A DNA stretch of 24,470 nucleotides from Piromyces finnis (GCA_002104945.1 MCFH01000147.1:1-24470); one strand, 5' to 3'. Positions 1 through 9,361 are shown, counted from the stretch's first letter. The notes: generated from the letters alone by a model not told the origin. A program made the numbers and translations.

Positions 1-2109
1 GTTATCAGAGTTGATAGAACTATTAGAATTAATTGTTGAATGTTGAGATTGAAATTGTGTTTGCTGTAGATCTGGAATATTTTCATGATGGGAAACTTGT
101 TGAAGATCTGTTGAAGATCTTGTTGAAGATCGGATTGTTGATGAGATTGTTGAACTGATTGTTGAACTGATTGTTGAATGATTGTTGAATAGAATGTTGA
201 TGTTTATTAGAAACTAAAATTTTACGTTTGAGAGTGGAAAAAGTGTATTTGTGATTCCTTCTACTACGAGCTGAAAAGGAAATTGAGGTAACTGAAAGTT
301 TCTTCTTTAACATGTGTAAGATTTTAATACAATCTTTTGATGAACCATGAACCTTGACTAAGAAAAAGTGATCATTGAAAGTTGAAAATATTTAACACTA
401 ATAACTGAATTAAATTTATCTTCTAGAATAACCTCGAGTTTTTCCCATAGCATATTTACTGACCATGATCGAATACCACGGATAAAGAAGGAGCGAATAT
501 CATCTAAGGGGATACCATAAGACCGGGTACCACGTCTGATATAATTCTTATCTTTAATATAAAGGACTGACATGATAATAATTCTAATTAAAAATATTGA
601 ATATAAAATAAATACTAATAAAAATTAAAATATAACGTATATGGAAAAAAATCTGTCTCTCTCTCTCTTCTTAAAAGTACTGGATAGTACAAAAATTGTT
701 ACGATGCTTTGTTTAAAGTTTCTTTTTTTTGAATTCTAGTTGTAAATTTTCTTTAAAAATTCTAGTTTTGGTTTGTTGTTAGTAAATTCGATTCGCTTTT
801 TGACACTAAACTTGTTTGACTTTACTTTTCATTAAATATTTAAATTGGTAAAAAATTTGAATCAAGAATGTCGACACCAGAAAGCTTGTGAATAGTATTT
901 TTACATGATGTAGAGTGAATCAGTCTCTTACAAGAAACAATACAACAATAGCTACATGAATATAAAATACAATGCAAATGCTAAAGTTGACTACATTGGA
1001 TTCTTACAAGAGAAGAGTAGTACTACATGAATACATGAATAAGAAAAAATACAGCAACAAAATGTATTACTCTTCTAATACTACTCTTCTCTTGTAAGAA
1101 TCCAATGTAGTCAACTTTAGCATTTGCATTGTATTTTATATTCATGTAGCTATTGTTGTATTGTTTCTTGTAAGAGACTGATTCACTCTACATCATGTAA
1201 AAATACTATTCACAAGCTTCTGGTGTCGACATTCTTGATTCAAATTTTTTTACCAATTTAAATATTTAATGAAAAGTAAAGTCAAACAAGTTTAGTGTCA
1301 AAAAGCGAATCGAATTTACTAACAACAAACCAAAACTAGAATTTTTAAAGAAAATTTACAACTAGAATTCAAAAAAAAGAAACTTTAAACAAAGCATCGT
1401 AACAATTTTTGTACTATCCAGTACTTTTAAGAAGAGAGAGAGAGACAGATTTTTTTCCATATACGTTATATTTGTAATTTTTATTAGTATTTATTTTATA
1501 TTCAATATTTTTTAATTAGAATTTATTATCATGTCAGTCCTTTATATTAAAGATAAGAATTATATCAGACGTGGTACCCGGTCTTATGGTATCCCCTTAG
1601 ATGATATTCGCTCCTTCTTTATCCGTGGTATTCGATCATGGTCAGTAAATATGCTATGGGAAAAACTCGAGGTTATTCTAGAAGATAAATTTTAATTCAG
1701 TTATTAGTGTTAAATATTTTCAAACTTTCAATGATCACTTTTTCTTAGTCAAGGTTCATGGTTCATCAAAAGATTGTATTAAAATCTTACACATGTTAAA
1801 GAAGAAACTTTCAGTTACCTCAATTTCCTTTTCAGCTCGTAGTAGAAGGAATCACAAATACACTTTTTCCACTCTCAAACGTAAAATTTTAGTTTCTAAT
1901 AAACATCAACATTCTATTCAACAATCATTTCAAACAATCAGTTCAACAATCAGTTCAACATCTCATCAACAATCCGATCTTCAACAAGATCTTTCAAACA
2001 GGATCTTCAACAAGTTTCCCATCATGAAAATATTCCAGATCTACAGCAAACACAATTTCAATCTCAACATTCAACAATTAATTCTAATAGTTCTATCAAC
2101 TCTGATAAC
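1..2109. repeat. Large imperfect palindrome (head-to-head LINE 5' ends)
   Basis: Positions 1-1022 are the reverse complement of 1079-2109, around a 56-nt spacer at 1023-1078. Hand alignment of the arms found no substitution and 13 single-base insertions or deletions, 11 of them extra bases in the right arm. The right arm holds the 5' UTR and first coding segment of LINE element 1, so the left arm is the same 5' region on the minus strand, and its remainder lies beyond the left edge. It could be two LINE copies inserted head-to-head, an inverted duplication, or a fold-back sequencing/assembly artefact. The spacer does not resemble the SMRTbell adapter as I remember it, and it looks like a decayed copy of arm sequence (compare 943-990). 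Confidence 0.93.
83..573 (-). pseudogene. N-terminal part of inverted LINE copy (minus strand)
   Basis: This is the minus-strand twin of the element 1 N-terminus, read in two frames. 573-358 begins MSVLYIKDKNY and contains the first strand and helix of an RRM-like domain. 313-83 begins MLKKKLSVTSI and runs into a Gln/Asn-rich linker. The frame break between them lies at about 376, where this arm has one base fewer (CAACTTTC) than the right arm (CAAACTTTC). Where the right arm breaks frame at an extra T near 1690, this arm reads through. Each arm therefore repairs a break in the other, which points to sequencing error or very recent independent decay. The endonuclease and RT would lie left of position 1. 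Confidence 0.7.
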
Positions 2110-2262
2110 AGTTCAATAGTTGATAGTTCTTCAGTTTCACAGCCATCTAGTAATAGTTCTACTTATTCCTCTGATGCATCATCCATTAATAACGATGACT
2201 TTAATAATAATAATAATAGCAACGATTCTTCCTCATCCAACAAGCCTGATAACTTTTTCTTT
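1531..2262 (+). pseudogene. LINE element 1 N-terminus: RRM-like domain and Gln/Ser/Asn linker (frameshifted)
   Basis: The ATG at 1531 opens MSVLYIKDKNY and continues to a stop at about 1693, next to a T homopolymer. The next frame (about 1694-2020) carries HFFLVKVHG, a helix (SSKDCIKILHMLKKK) and a final strand (SVTSISFSA). The predicted order beta-alpha-beta-beta-alpha-beta is that of an RRM-like nucleic-acid-binding fold, as in many LINE ORF1 proteins. This is inferred from pattern, not from a database match. It is followed by short Gln-rich repeats (QQS, QQD types) and a Ser/Asn-rich stretch to about 2262. Element 2 has the same domain (7838-8130), which supports its reality. Single-base breaks are the only damage seen. 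Confidence 0.7.
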
Positions 2263-2990
2263 TTGTCTTAGTTGGAACACCAATGGGTGGAATCATGAAA
2301 AGAGAGATAGTATTAGCTATTTCACAGCTATTTTCAAACCATTATTTCTTATGTTTCCAAGAAACTGGTAATGGTTCTGGATCGAATACAGATTATCCTT
2401 GTCGTGTTACTTTGCGAAACTATAGACACTTTTTCAAGAAAGCTGACGAATCAGTTCCGGGAATGAGAGGTTTATATTTAGGTTTTCACAATTCGTGTCA
2501 AGCCTCACTTGAAAACTTCTCTGGAAAGTATATTATTTCTATTTATACTTTTAGTCTCTGGAATAGATTCAAATGCTCGATTGGAAATGTTTATATGCCT
2601 CATAGTCATCACAACATCTATGTTGATCATGCAAAGTTAGAAGTTCGCTTGTGGTTACAAAACTCATTCATCCCATCCATCGATTCTTGTTGGTGATTTT
2701 AATATGTCTAAAGTAAAATTATCCAACTGGTTATCAACTAATGGATTAGGAGATTGGGAAATTCTTCCGCTTAGAGGGTCTACTATCTCTTGGACTCGAG
2801 GTGATCAATCTTCCGACATTGACCATGCTCTTATCAATTCGAAGATGAAAGATCTTATTCACTCAGGATCATTTATAAATAATTTTTATCCTGTATCAGA
2901 CCATAAGCCACTTCTTATTAATGGTAAAATTATTCCTATGGAAGATTTTTCTAATGACTTTAATGTTCCTAAGAAAATTTCTGAAATGGA
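2262..2990 (+). pseudogene. LINE element 1 endonuclease domain (frameshifted)
   Basis: This is an exonuclease-endonuclease-phosphatase (AP-like) domain, which nicks target DNA to prime reverse transcription. The motifs lie in order across three frames: WNTNGWN (about 2273), FQETGN (about 2362, with the metal-binding Glu), GMRGLY (2460), GDFNMSK (about 2693) and VSDHKPLL (about 2896, with the catalytic Asp-His pair). The reading frame moves by one base near 2335 and 2690, and again near 2990 just downstream, each time consistent with one extra base. No catalytic motif is lost, so the domain would be functional if the breaks are sequencing errors. The same motifs are present unbroken in element 2. 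Confidence 0.8.
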
Positions 2991-3369
2991 ATAGATTAAA
3001 ATGTATTGAGGAAAAGGAATCTATTATCAGTCATAATAAATTCCAAATTCTTTCAGCAAAATTCAACGATCCTAATGTTTCTACAGATGAACTTTCCCAA
3101 AGAGTTTACTTCAACTGCTTTTTCAATTGCAGACGAGCTCAGTATTACTTCAGCAAATAATGTTATAAAGTCTTCATTTCATATTTCACAACAAATTTTT
3201 AATCTCCAAAAAATCAAAATGAAGTTGTATAAGAGATTTAAAAAAGAAAGAATTTATGATATAGATGAATTTATTAAAAGAATTAAAATCTACCGTAAGC
3301 TCATTGATTACATCCACAAAAGATGTAATGAATTTAGGAAACAAGAATATCTTCATTGGATTAAAAACA

Positions 3370-6075
3370 GGATGTGAGTATATGAAGAGTCATAATCCTA
3401 AGAAGGCCTGGAAATGGATCAAGAAAACTGCAAAAATTGGAAAAGATTCTTTCTTTATTGCTCAACCAATTAAAAATAAAAATGGAGAATTAGTTGTTGC
3501 TACGGAAGAACAACTAGATGTGTGGCATGATCATTTCGAAAAGCTTGCATCAGATCCAAGTGGTGTAAGTCTTGATTTGGAGCATTGGTATGAAGAACCA
3601 ACGAATAAACGTTTTTCACTCCCTATGCTTGATGAATGGGATATCAACCAAGATATTAGTATTGATGAAGTCAAGTCAGCTATCCTCTCTACTCCGAATT
3701 ATAAAGCATCAGGTCCGGATGGTATTCCAATTGAATTTTACAAAGCATTAATTCCATCAAGTAATGATTCTAATAATGCTACAGATAATAATTCTTCCGG
3801 TAATACCACTTCAGATAATGATGCTTATGGTTTAAATTTTATTCTTAAATTATTCAACCGTACTTGGAATGGAGATTTCCCCAACTCATGGAATGAATCC
3901 AGTATTGTTTCTATTCCTAAGAAGGGAGATTTGACAGATTGTGATAACTATCGAGGTATATCACTTATCAATAATGGTATTAAGTTGATTTCCAAAATTG
4001 TCACCACTAGAATCTCAGAATATGGTCTAAAGAATAATTTCATTAGACCTGAACAATTTGGTTTTCGAAAAAAGGAAGAAAGTATCAGTCTTTTCATTTC
4101 AATCCAAGAAATATGCCGTAGACGTCAATTAGATAATAAAGAGACATATTTGGCCTTTTTAGATCTCAGGAAAGCATACGATTCAGTCCCAATCGGTAAT
4201 ATTCTCCATAAATTAGATTGTTTAGGAATCCGAGGTAAGAGTTTACAATTCATCAAAAATTTATATTTAACATCTAAGGCTAATGTCAAATTAGATGGAC
4301 AATTCTCGAAATCTTTTGATGTGAAGAAAGGAGTCCGTCAAGGATGCCCTCTTTCTCCTATTCTCTTTAATCTCTTTATTAATGATATATTTAAAGAGTG
4401 TGAAGATCTCGGAGTCAGTTTAGGTGACACTCGATGCTGTGGTGGACTTTTTGCAGATGATATAGTTATTTGTGCTCCAACAAGAGGATGCTTAAAAAAG
4501 ATGCTTAGAAGAGTTAATGAATGGGCATTGTATAATGAAATGGAATTTGGTATCCAGAAGTGTTCAACGATGGTGATTCGTCCTGAATCAATAGAAAATC
4601 AGAACAAGAGAGATCCAACATTTTACTTAGCAGGACAACCCATTCCAACTACTGATTGTTATACTTATCTTGGTGTTCCATTTGATAAGAATCTGTCCCT
4701 TAAACCAGTTATTAAAGCTCTTAATAACAAGGTTTTGAAAGGGCTTTTTTCAGTCAGTAAATTCTTAAGAAATCCTAATATTCCTATTCCCTTCAAAAAG
4801 CTAGTACTTAACTCACAAGTGATTAGCAGAGTTTCATACTTTGCACCATTACTTGGATCCAACAAAGCCAGGTCTAGAATTGCACAGAAGCATGTTAACA
4901 AAGGAATACGATGGGTTGCCGGAGTTCATAAAGCTGTATCGTTTATATCTTTATACTCTATCTCAAAAGATTTGAATATTCCTCCATTGTCAGCCAAATG
5001 TGCATTAGCTCAGGTTAGATGTTTTAACAAATGGAAAAACTCAAATTGTATTATCTCACACCTTGTCAATTACATTCCTAAATTTAGAAAATACACGTGG
5101 TGCAAATCAAGTAGGACACTTGATAAAAAACTAAAGAAGCATGGAGATGTTAAAGCAATTAAAAACTTTTATTGGAAAGATCTCAAAGGGAATTCAATCA
5201 AAGCGCAATATTATGATGATAATAAATTTATTGAAACTAAAGATTTTATTAAATTATGTTATGAGTACCCAGAGTTTGCCTATGGCTTCTACTGGCTATT
5301 GAAAGCAAGAAGCGGATACAAGTTGGATGCTAGAGTTGCCAAAGCTGCTAAATTTGTTGATCCAGTTTGTCCTAACTACTGTCCATGTTGCAAGTGTGGA
5401 GATCAAAGTATTAAACATTGGTTATTAGATTGTCCAACATTTAGAGATATCCGTATTAAACATTATGATTCTATAGTCCAGCTATTAAATTTTTTCAGTC
5501 AACGTAATTCCAATAGTCCTATCAATAATAATGAAATTGATAATATCAGTAGAGATAGTAATAACATTAATAGTAATAGTAACAATAGTAATAATAACAA
5601 TAGTAATAGTAACAATAGTAATAGTAACAATAGTAATAATAACAATAATAGAAATAATAATATTAGTAATGATAGCAATAGTGAAGATAATAATTCTAAT
5701 TTAGATAGTAATTTAGTTAATGATAGTAATAGTTCTAATAATCCGGTGAATATTAATGTGTATGATTATTCTAGTGTGTGCAGTGAAATATTTAAATTCC
5801 TTCTTGGGGGAAAAAGTTTTAACAATATTAATTACAATTCCAGGGAATGGAAAGAACTTTGTAAGCGTCAGATTCAATCTGGTACTAACGAAGGAACACC
5901 ATTCTTGACGGTAACCGCGGAACTTCTAACCAAAATCATGCCTTTTGCTATTGGCCAGCAATGGTCAATGTTCAAAAGGTTTGAAGCAACATCCAAGAGC
6001 GTCAATGCTGAAGAAACAGTAAGACAGGCCAGGAGGGCCAGCGCAACCAATGGAGATCATAATTTTGTTCCATGA
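3370..6075 (+). CDS. LINE element 1 reverse transcriptase and C-terminal zinc domain
   Basis: This open frame of about 900 codons encodes the RT that copies the element RNA at the nicked target. The frame is formally open from an ATG at 3265, but 3265-3370 overlaps coding sequence of the preceding frame, so that ATG is probably not the true start; the polypeptide most likely continues from the endonuclease. Motifs include ASGPDGIPIEFYKA (about 3706), SIPKKGDLTDCDNYRGISL (about 3912), PEQFGFR, FLDLRKAYDSVP, GVRQGCPLSP (about 4330) and the catalytic LFADDIVI (about 4447). A C-terminal CPNYCPCCKCG...HWLLDCP motif (about 5368-5435) is a probable zinc knuckle. An Asn/Ser-rich low-complexity insert (about 5505-5745) interrupts the C-terminal domain, which resumes with WKELCKRQIQSG and ends at TGA 6073-6075. 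The catalytic residues are intact and no stop interrupts the frame. Confidence 0.95.
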   Translation, partial: GCEYMKSHNPKKAWKWIKKTAKIGKDSFFIAQPIKNKNGELVVATEEQLDVWHDHFEKLASDPSGVSLDLEHWYEEPTNKRFSLPMLDEWDINQDISIDEVKSAILSTPNYKASGPDGIPIEFYKALIPSSNDSNNATDNNSSGNTTSDNDAYGLNFILKLFNRTWNGDFPNSWNESSIVSIPKKGDLTDCDNYRGISLINNGIKLISKIVTTRISEYGLKNNFIRPEQFGFRKKEESISLFISIQEICRRRQLDNKETYLAFLDLRKAYDSVPIGNILHKLDCLGIRGKSLQFIKNLYLTSKANVKLDGQFSKSFDVKKGVRQGCPLSPILFNLFINDIFKECEDLGVSLGDTRCCGGLFADDIVICAPTRGCLKKMLRRVNEWALYNEMEFGIQKCSTMVIRPESIENQNKRDPTFYLAGQPIPTTDCYTYLGVPFDKNLSLKPVIKALNNKVLKGLFSVSKFLRNPNIPIPFKKLVLNSQVISRVSYFAPLLGSNKARSRIAQKHVNKGIRWVAGVHKAVSFISLYSISKDLNIPPLSAKCALAQVRCFNKWKNSNCIISHLVNYIPKFRKYTWCKSSRTLDKKLKKHGDVKAIKNFYWKDLKGNSIKAQYYDDNKFIETKDFIKLCYEYPEFAYGFYWLLKARSGYKLDARVAKAAKFVDPVCPNYCPCCKCGDQSIKHWLLDCPTFRDIRIKHYDSIVQLLNFFSQRNSNSPINNNEIDNISRDSNNINSNSNNSNNNNSNSNNSNSNNSNNNNNRNNNISNDSNSEDNNSNLDSNLVNDSNSSNNPVNINVYDYSSVCSEIFKFLLGGKSFNNINYNSREWKELCKRQIQSGTNEGTPFLTVTAELLTKIMPFAIGQQWSMFKRFEATSKSVNAEETVRQARRASATNGDHNFVP

Positions 6076-6310
6076 TAAAATTTCGATCTTTGGCTCGGTG
6101 TCCCATTGGAAGTCAAATACAATTATTATACTTTAGTATGATAGTGGCTTTCTTACTTTAATTAAAATTACTAGAATACATTATACCCAATTTTTATTCA
6201 TTTGTGTTTATTTAAACATATTTTTTTTATTTTTATTTTATTTTAATTTTTATATTTCATGTATTATAATTTTAATTAAATTAATAATAAAGTTTAAAAT
6301 ATTTGATGCC

Positions 6311-6360
<50 letters not shown>
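6076..6360 (+). other. LINE element 1 3' UTR and A tail
   Basis: This is the AT-rich 3' untranslated region followed by 47 A residues (6314-6360). The last 30 bases before the A run, including AATAAAGTTT and TTTGATGCCGTT, recur almost unchanged at 10180-10208 and 10888-10922. This defines the family 3' end, which is presumably the part recognised by the RT during target-primed reverse transcription. An AATAAA hexamer lies about 20 bases before the tail and could be the polyadenylation signal. Confidence 0.85.
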
Positions 6361-6362
<2 letters not shown>

Positions 6363-6604
6363 ACTCATGCTCATGGTACTGAGAGAGTAGAAAGAATTAA
6401 ATCCAAGTATTGCGCAATGGATGCTTCCCTCTTGGGTACGTGCCTTCATTTATTTAATAAATGTAGTTTCTCAAGGGGGTCTACTCATGCTCATGGTACT
6501 GAGAGAGTAGGAAGAATTAAATCCAAGTATTGCGCAATGGATACTTGGTTAGTCTTTATTTGGAAATATTATTAGGACTAAGCTCATGGTACTGAGCGAA
6601 CAGA
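6361..6604 (+). repeat. 120-bp-period direct repeat (two and a part copies)
   Basis: Immediately after the A tail of element 1, a block of about 64 bp (6361-6424) returns at 6481-6544, 120 bp later, with one clear difference (AGTAGAAAG versus AGTAGGAAG). A short third piece (GCTCATGGTACTGAG) occurs at about 6583. Each full copy contains the palindrome ATTGCGCAAT. The block is less AT-rich than its surroundings. It could be flanking host DNA, a minisatellite, or 5' UTR monomers of element 2; no function can be assigned. Confidence 0.85.
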
Positions 6605-7463
6605 GTTGATAATTTGAGTGTTAGTTGTTATATCATATATCCCTTACACCTTCAACTTATTTTTTAGATAGTAGTTGCTTTAACAACTTTTATAACATAT
6701 TATTTTAAACTTAAAATTGTTTGATTCGGTAGTATTAAATACTGATTTTGAATATTTCTTGATTTCATTTTTATTTTAGCTTTCATCGATAATTTGTTAT
6801 CCCAGTTTACTACTTATTCTCTTTGTTCTTTTATTCCTTTTTTATTCTTTATATGTTGATTAGTCAGATAGTTTTGTTTTTTCAGTTAGTTTGTTATTCC
6901 TTTCATTTATTCTTGAGTTTCGTGTGGGGTGCGGCTTTCATTACTATAATCATATTTAATCTTTTATTTTTTTTTCTATTTTTATTATTTTCGAGGGGCG
7001 CGGCTTTTTTATTTTTCCTTTATGATTTTATATGATTCTAGTAATATCTTTTTTTATTTCTTATTTTTTTTGTAACTCTAGATTTTCCAAGGAATCTCTT
7101 TTCTACTAACATTCTTTTGTATACTTTTTCTATCTCTTTTCTATATATATATATATTTCTTATACCTTATATTATATGTATATTTATATATCTGTATAAC
7201 TTAATTAGGTTTATTATGGACTATTATGGTAAGTATTAACACCTTTTTTTTCTTTAACATTTTTATTATCAAAGCTTCTATCCTGGAAAATCGAGTATTC
7301 TATTTTTATATTGTAAATACTACTCTTGTTTCAATTTTATCTTTTAAAAAAAAAAAAAAATTTATTATGTTTACCCAAAATTCTTCAACTTTTTTTCCAT
7401 TATTTTTGATATAACAACTTTTCACTCTTATTATCTCTCTACCTTACAACATAAACAACCCAA
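6605..7463. other. T-rich region without recognised gene
   Basis: This stretch has a strongly T-rich + strand. The open frames in it encode only Phe/Leu/Ile runs and look non-coding. Two small GC-rich islands stand out, GGGGTGCGGCTTT (about 6926) and GGGGCGCGGCTTT (about 6995). A (TA)n run lies near 7142-7160 and an A run at about 7349-7361. It may be the upstream region of LINE element 2. Confidence 0.5.
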
Positions 7464-7699
7464 ATGAATGTTCAATTTCAACAATCAGAATCAACACAAT
7501 ACAATAATCATCCAATAAATTATACAATTCTTATAAATATAAAGAGCTTTCAAAATACAGTTATAATACAGAAATCCAAAGTGATAGATATTCAAAATTT
7601 ATCTTCCCGTTTAAAGTCTTCAGTAGAGTTGGAACTAAGTTTGTCAACAACTTAGCCACTTTTCCAGTTATAAAATTTAAAATATTGTTTGACAAATAA
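7464..7699 (+). pseudogene. Possible short coding remnant upstream of element 2
   Basis: An ATG at 7464 opens MNVQFQQSESTQYNNHP, a Gln/Asn-rich start resembling the Gln-rich linker of element 1. After about position 7514 a second frame reads as a more protein-like segment with FIFPFKVFSRVGTKFVNNL (about 7602-7656), ending at TAA 7697-7699. One base-level break would join the two. There is no match to a known domain. It may be an upstream ORF of element 2 or unrelated debris; support is composition only. Confidence 0.3.
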
Positions 7700-7837
7700 T
7701 CCACTAGCTATATAATATATCCGTCTTTATTATTATTATTTTTATTTTACTATTTATTTTATTTCATTATCTTATTTATATTATTATATCAATACTTCAA
7801 ATTATTAATATCTATTGTCATAATAAGTTCTTTCAAA

Positions 7838-8130
7838 ATGAACAATACCAATTGTACTGTACCTACCTTACGACGTGGTCTTCGTTTCTTCGGATCTAAC
7901 TCCAATAAATCATATCTAATTTTTATCCATGATCTTAGTTCATGGTCCAAACAACGACTAATGGAATTTCTTTTAAAGACATTCAACCCTTCAATGATAT
8001 TCTTCAATCCCTCACCAAAAAATATTCACAATCACTCGGTACCTATTTCATTCTAAAAGTCAATGGAAAATGCCCGCTTAAAGCCATGTTACTTATACAC
8101 TCACTTTCTAAAAAAACTCCCAATCTCTAG
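7838..8130 (+). pseudogene. Element 2 N-terminal RRM-like domain (two frame shifts)
   Basis: The ATG at 7838 opens a segment that aligns with the element 1 N-terminus: RRG..R, a strand (YLIFIHDL versus SFFIRGI), then SSWS and a helix. The best match then moves to another frame at about 7965 (NDILQSLTKK, then GTYFILKVNG, compare HFFLVKVHG in element 1) and back to the original frame near 8105. The two shifts cancel, so the endonuclease that follows is in the starting frame. The shared domain in two diverged copies argues that it is a real functional part of this LINE lineage. Confidence 0.6.
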
Positions 8131-9328
8131 TAAAATATCTTGGAAATTCATTGATAAGCTCAAAAACAATAGATCATACAAAAGCAAACGATCTATCAAA
8201 TCCACTACTGGTCCACTCTCTGACGATTTCTATTTTAGTCATCTAAGCTCTAATGCTTCCTTTTTCAACTTATGTACTTGTTGGAACATCAATGGTTGGA
8301 ACCCGGAGAAAAAGGACGGTGTTTTATACTTCGTCTCTGTTTTCAAACCTGTATGTGTCTGTCTTCAAGAAGTAGGTAACAGCCAATTCCTCTCTGGTAA
8401 TGCAATTTCCTCCCCATGCCTACCGAACTATAAACCAGTACACAGACGTGCTAATCCTAAAGTTCCAGGTATGAGAGGACTTTACATTGGTGTTCATAAC
8501 TCTTGTTCCTTTACTCCTGAACCTCTTCTATATAAGTACATCATTTCAGTTACAATACTGTCATTTTGGAACCAGAGATGTACCATCGGTAATATTTACT
8601 TCCCGCAAACTAGATGGCCGGATGCTAGATTAATTGCCTTTGATGAACTTGATAAGTGGTTAACAACGCATAACAAATTCAACCACCCAGCTATCCTTGT
8701 AGGAGACTTTAATATGTCAGCTATTAAAATCAAATCTTATATATCACAACACTTCCCGGATTGGACTATGGCTGAGTTAACTGGTAATAATTTTACCTGG
8801 GAAAAAGGATCTAAATCTTCATGCATTGATCATATTATATACAACAAAGCTATGACAGAACACATAAACAAATCTTCAGTATGCGAAGTTTTTCACAATG
8901 TTTCTGATCACAAACCGATCCTTGTGTCTTGTAAAAAAGACTCTTCTGATGGTTTCAAAAAGCCTAAGAAGACCTTTAAGTGGTCAAGTCATATCTGTAA
9001 CACAAAGTGTTCTGACATTCTTACTAGTAATCGCTTTGCTGTTCTAGCTTCCGAGCTTGAAGCTAATTGCGATAGCCTTTCGGCTGACGATATGGTTTCA
9101 AAATTTTTAGATACTTCCAAAACTATAAGTAAAGAAATAAAAGCCATTGTGCCTGCAGATTTAAAAGGTCCAGCATTCCATTGCCCTCAATACATCAAAA
9201 ACTTATCACATGAAAAACACCTGGCTTACAAAAATATTAAGCCCCTTTCAGATTGCGCTGACATGGAAAATTATCTTAACCAGTTCTCCATATACCAAAA
9301 TCTATGTAATACCATCAAAAAGGGTTAA
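8063..9328 (+). CDS. Element 2 endonuclease domain and linker
   Basis: This open frame of 421 codons contains a complete AP-like endonuclease: CWNINGWNPEK (about 8279), CLQEVGN (about 8358), GMRGLYIG (about 8470), ILVGDFNMS (about 8694), SCIDHIIY (about 8819) and VSDHKPILVS (about 8900). These carry the Asn, Glu, Asp and His residues expected for catalysis in this family. The first part of the frame, up to about residue 20, overlaps the RRM-like domain in another frame, so the ATG at 8063 is probably not a natural start. The frame ends at TAA 9326-9328, where element 1 continues into a basic linker. That linker is recognisable here in a neighbouring frame up to about 9375. Confidence 0.85.
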   Translation: MENARLKPCYLYTHFLKKLPISSKISWKFIDKLKNNRSYKSKRSIKSTTGPLSDDFYFSHLSSNASFFNLCTCWNINGWNPEKKDGVLYFVSVFKPVCVCLQEVGNSQFLSGNAISSPCLPNYKPVHRRANPKVPGMRGLYIGVHNSCSFTPEPLLYKYIISVTILSFWNQRCTIGNIYFPQTRWPDARLIAFDELDKWLTTHNKFNHPAILVGDFNMSAIKIKSYISQHFPDWTMAELTGNNFTWEKGSKSSCIDHIIYNKAMTEHINKSSVCEVFHNVSDHKPILVSCKKDSSDGFKKPKKTFKWSSHICNTKCSDILTSNRFAVLASELEANCDSLSADDMVSKFLDTSKTISKEIKAIVPADLKGPAFHCPQYIKNLSHEKHLAYKNIKPLSDCADMENYLNQFSIYQNLCNTIKKG

Positions 9329-9361
9329 GAGTAAATTCAGATCCAATCTCTATAAAGCTAA

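Larger units (their letters stand above)
1079..6360 (+). mobile_element. LINE element 1 (non-LTR retrotransposon, APE-type endonuclease + RT)
   Basis: This is a nearly full-length non-LTR retrotransposon: 5' UTR (1079-1530), coding region (1531-6075), AT-rich 3' UTR (6076-6313) and 47-nt A tail (6314-6360). No LTR, integrase or aspartic protease is visible. Motif order is RRM-like domain, Gln/Ser/Asn linker, endonuclease (WNTNGWN, GDFN, SDHKP), RT (GVRQGCPLSP, FADD) and a C-terminal Cys/His motif. This matches the L1/Tad-like group of LINEs by family knowledge. The 3' end (TTTGATGCCGTT before the A tail) recurs at two other places in the window, confirming the insertion end. No convincing target-site duplication was found, because the 5' flank is itself the inverted copy. 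Confidence 0.93.

Noticed and set aside
1023-1078. Spacer as a leftover sequencing hairpin adapter
   Set aside because: It has no resemblance to the SMRTbell adapter as I remember it; the sequence looks like LINE/host DNA.
4665-4901. Minus-strand open frame of 78 codons
   Set aside because: It lies entirely inside the RT coding frame of element 1 on the other strand and has no motif.
1081-6366. Possible target-site duplication of element 1 (CTACTC at 1081 and 6361)
   Set aside because: It is only six bases long, and the 5' copy lies inside the palindrome arm, so it is part of the element family rather than a flank.
6303-6575. Open frame starting in the A tail and reading through the 120-bp repeat
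   Set aside because: It begins with poly-Lys from the A tail; both repeat copies are simply translated in the same frame because 120 is a multiple of three.
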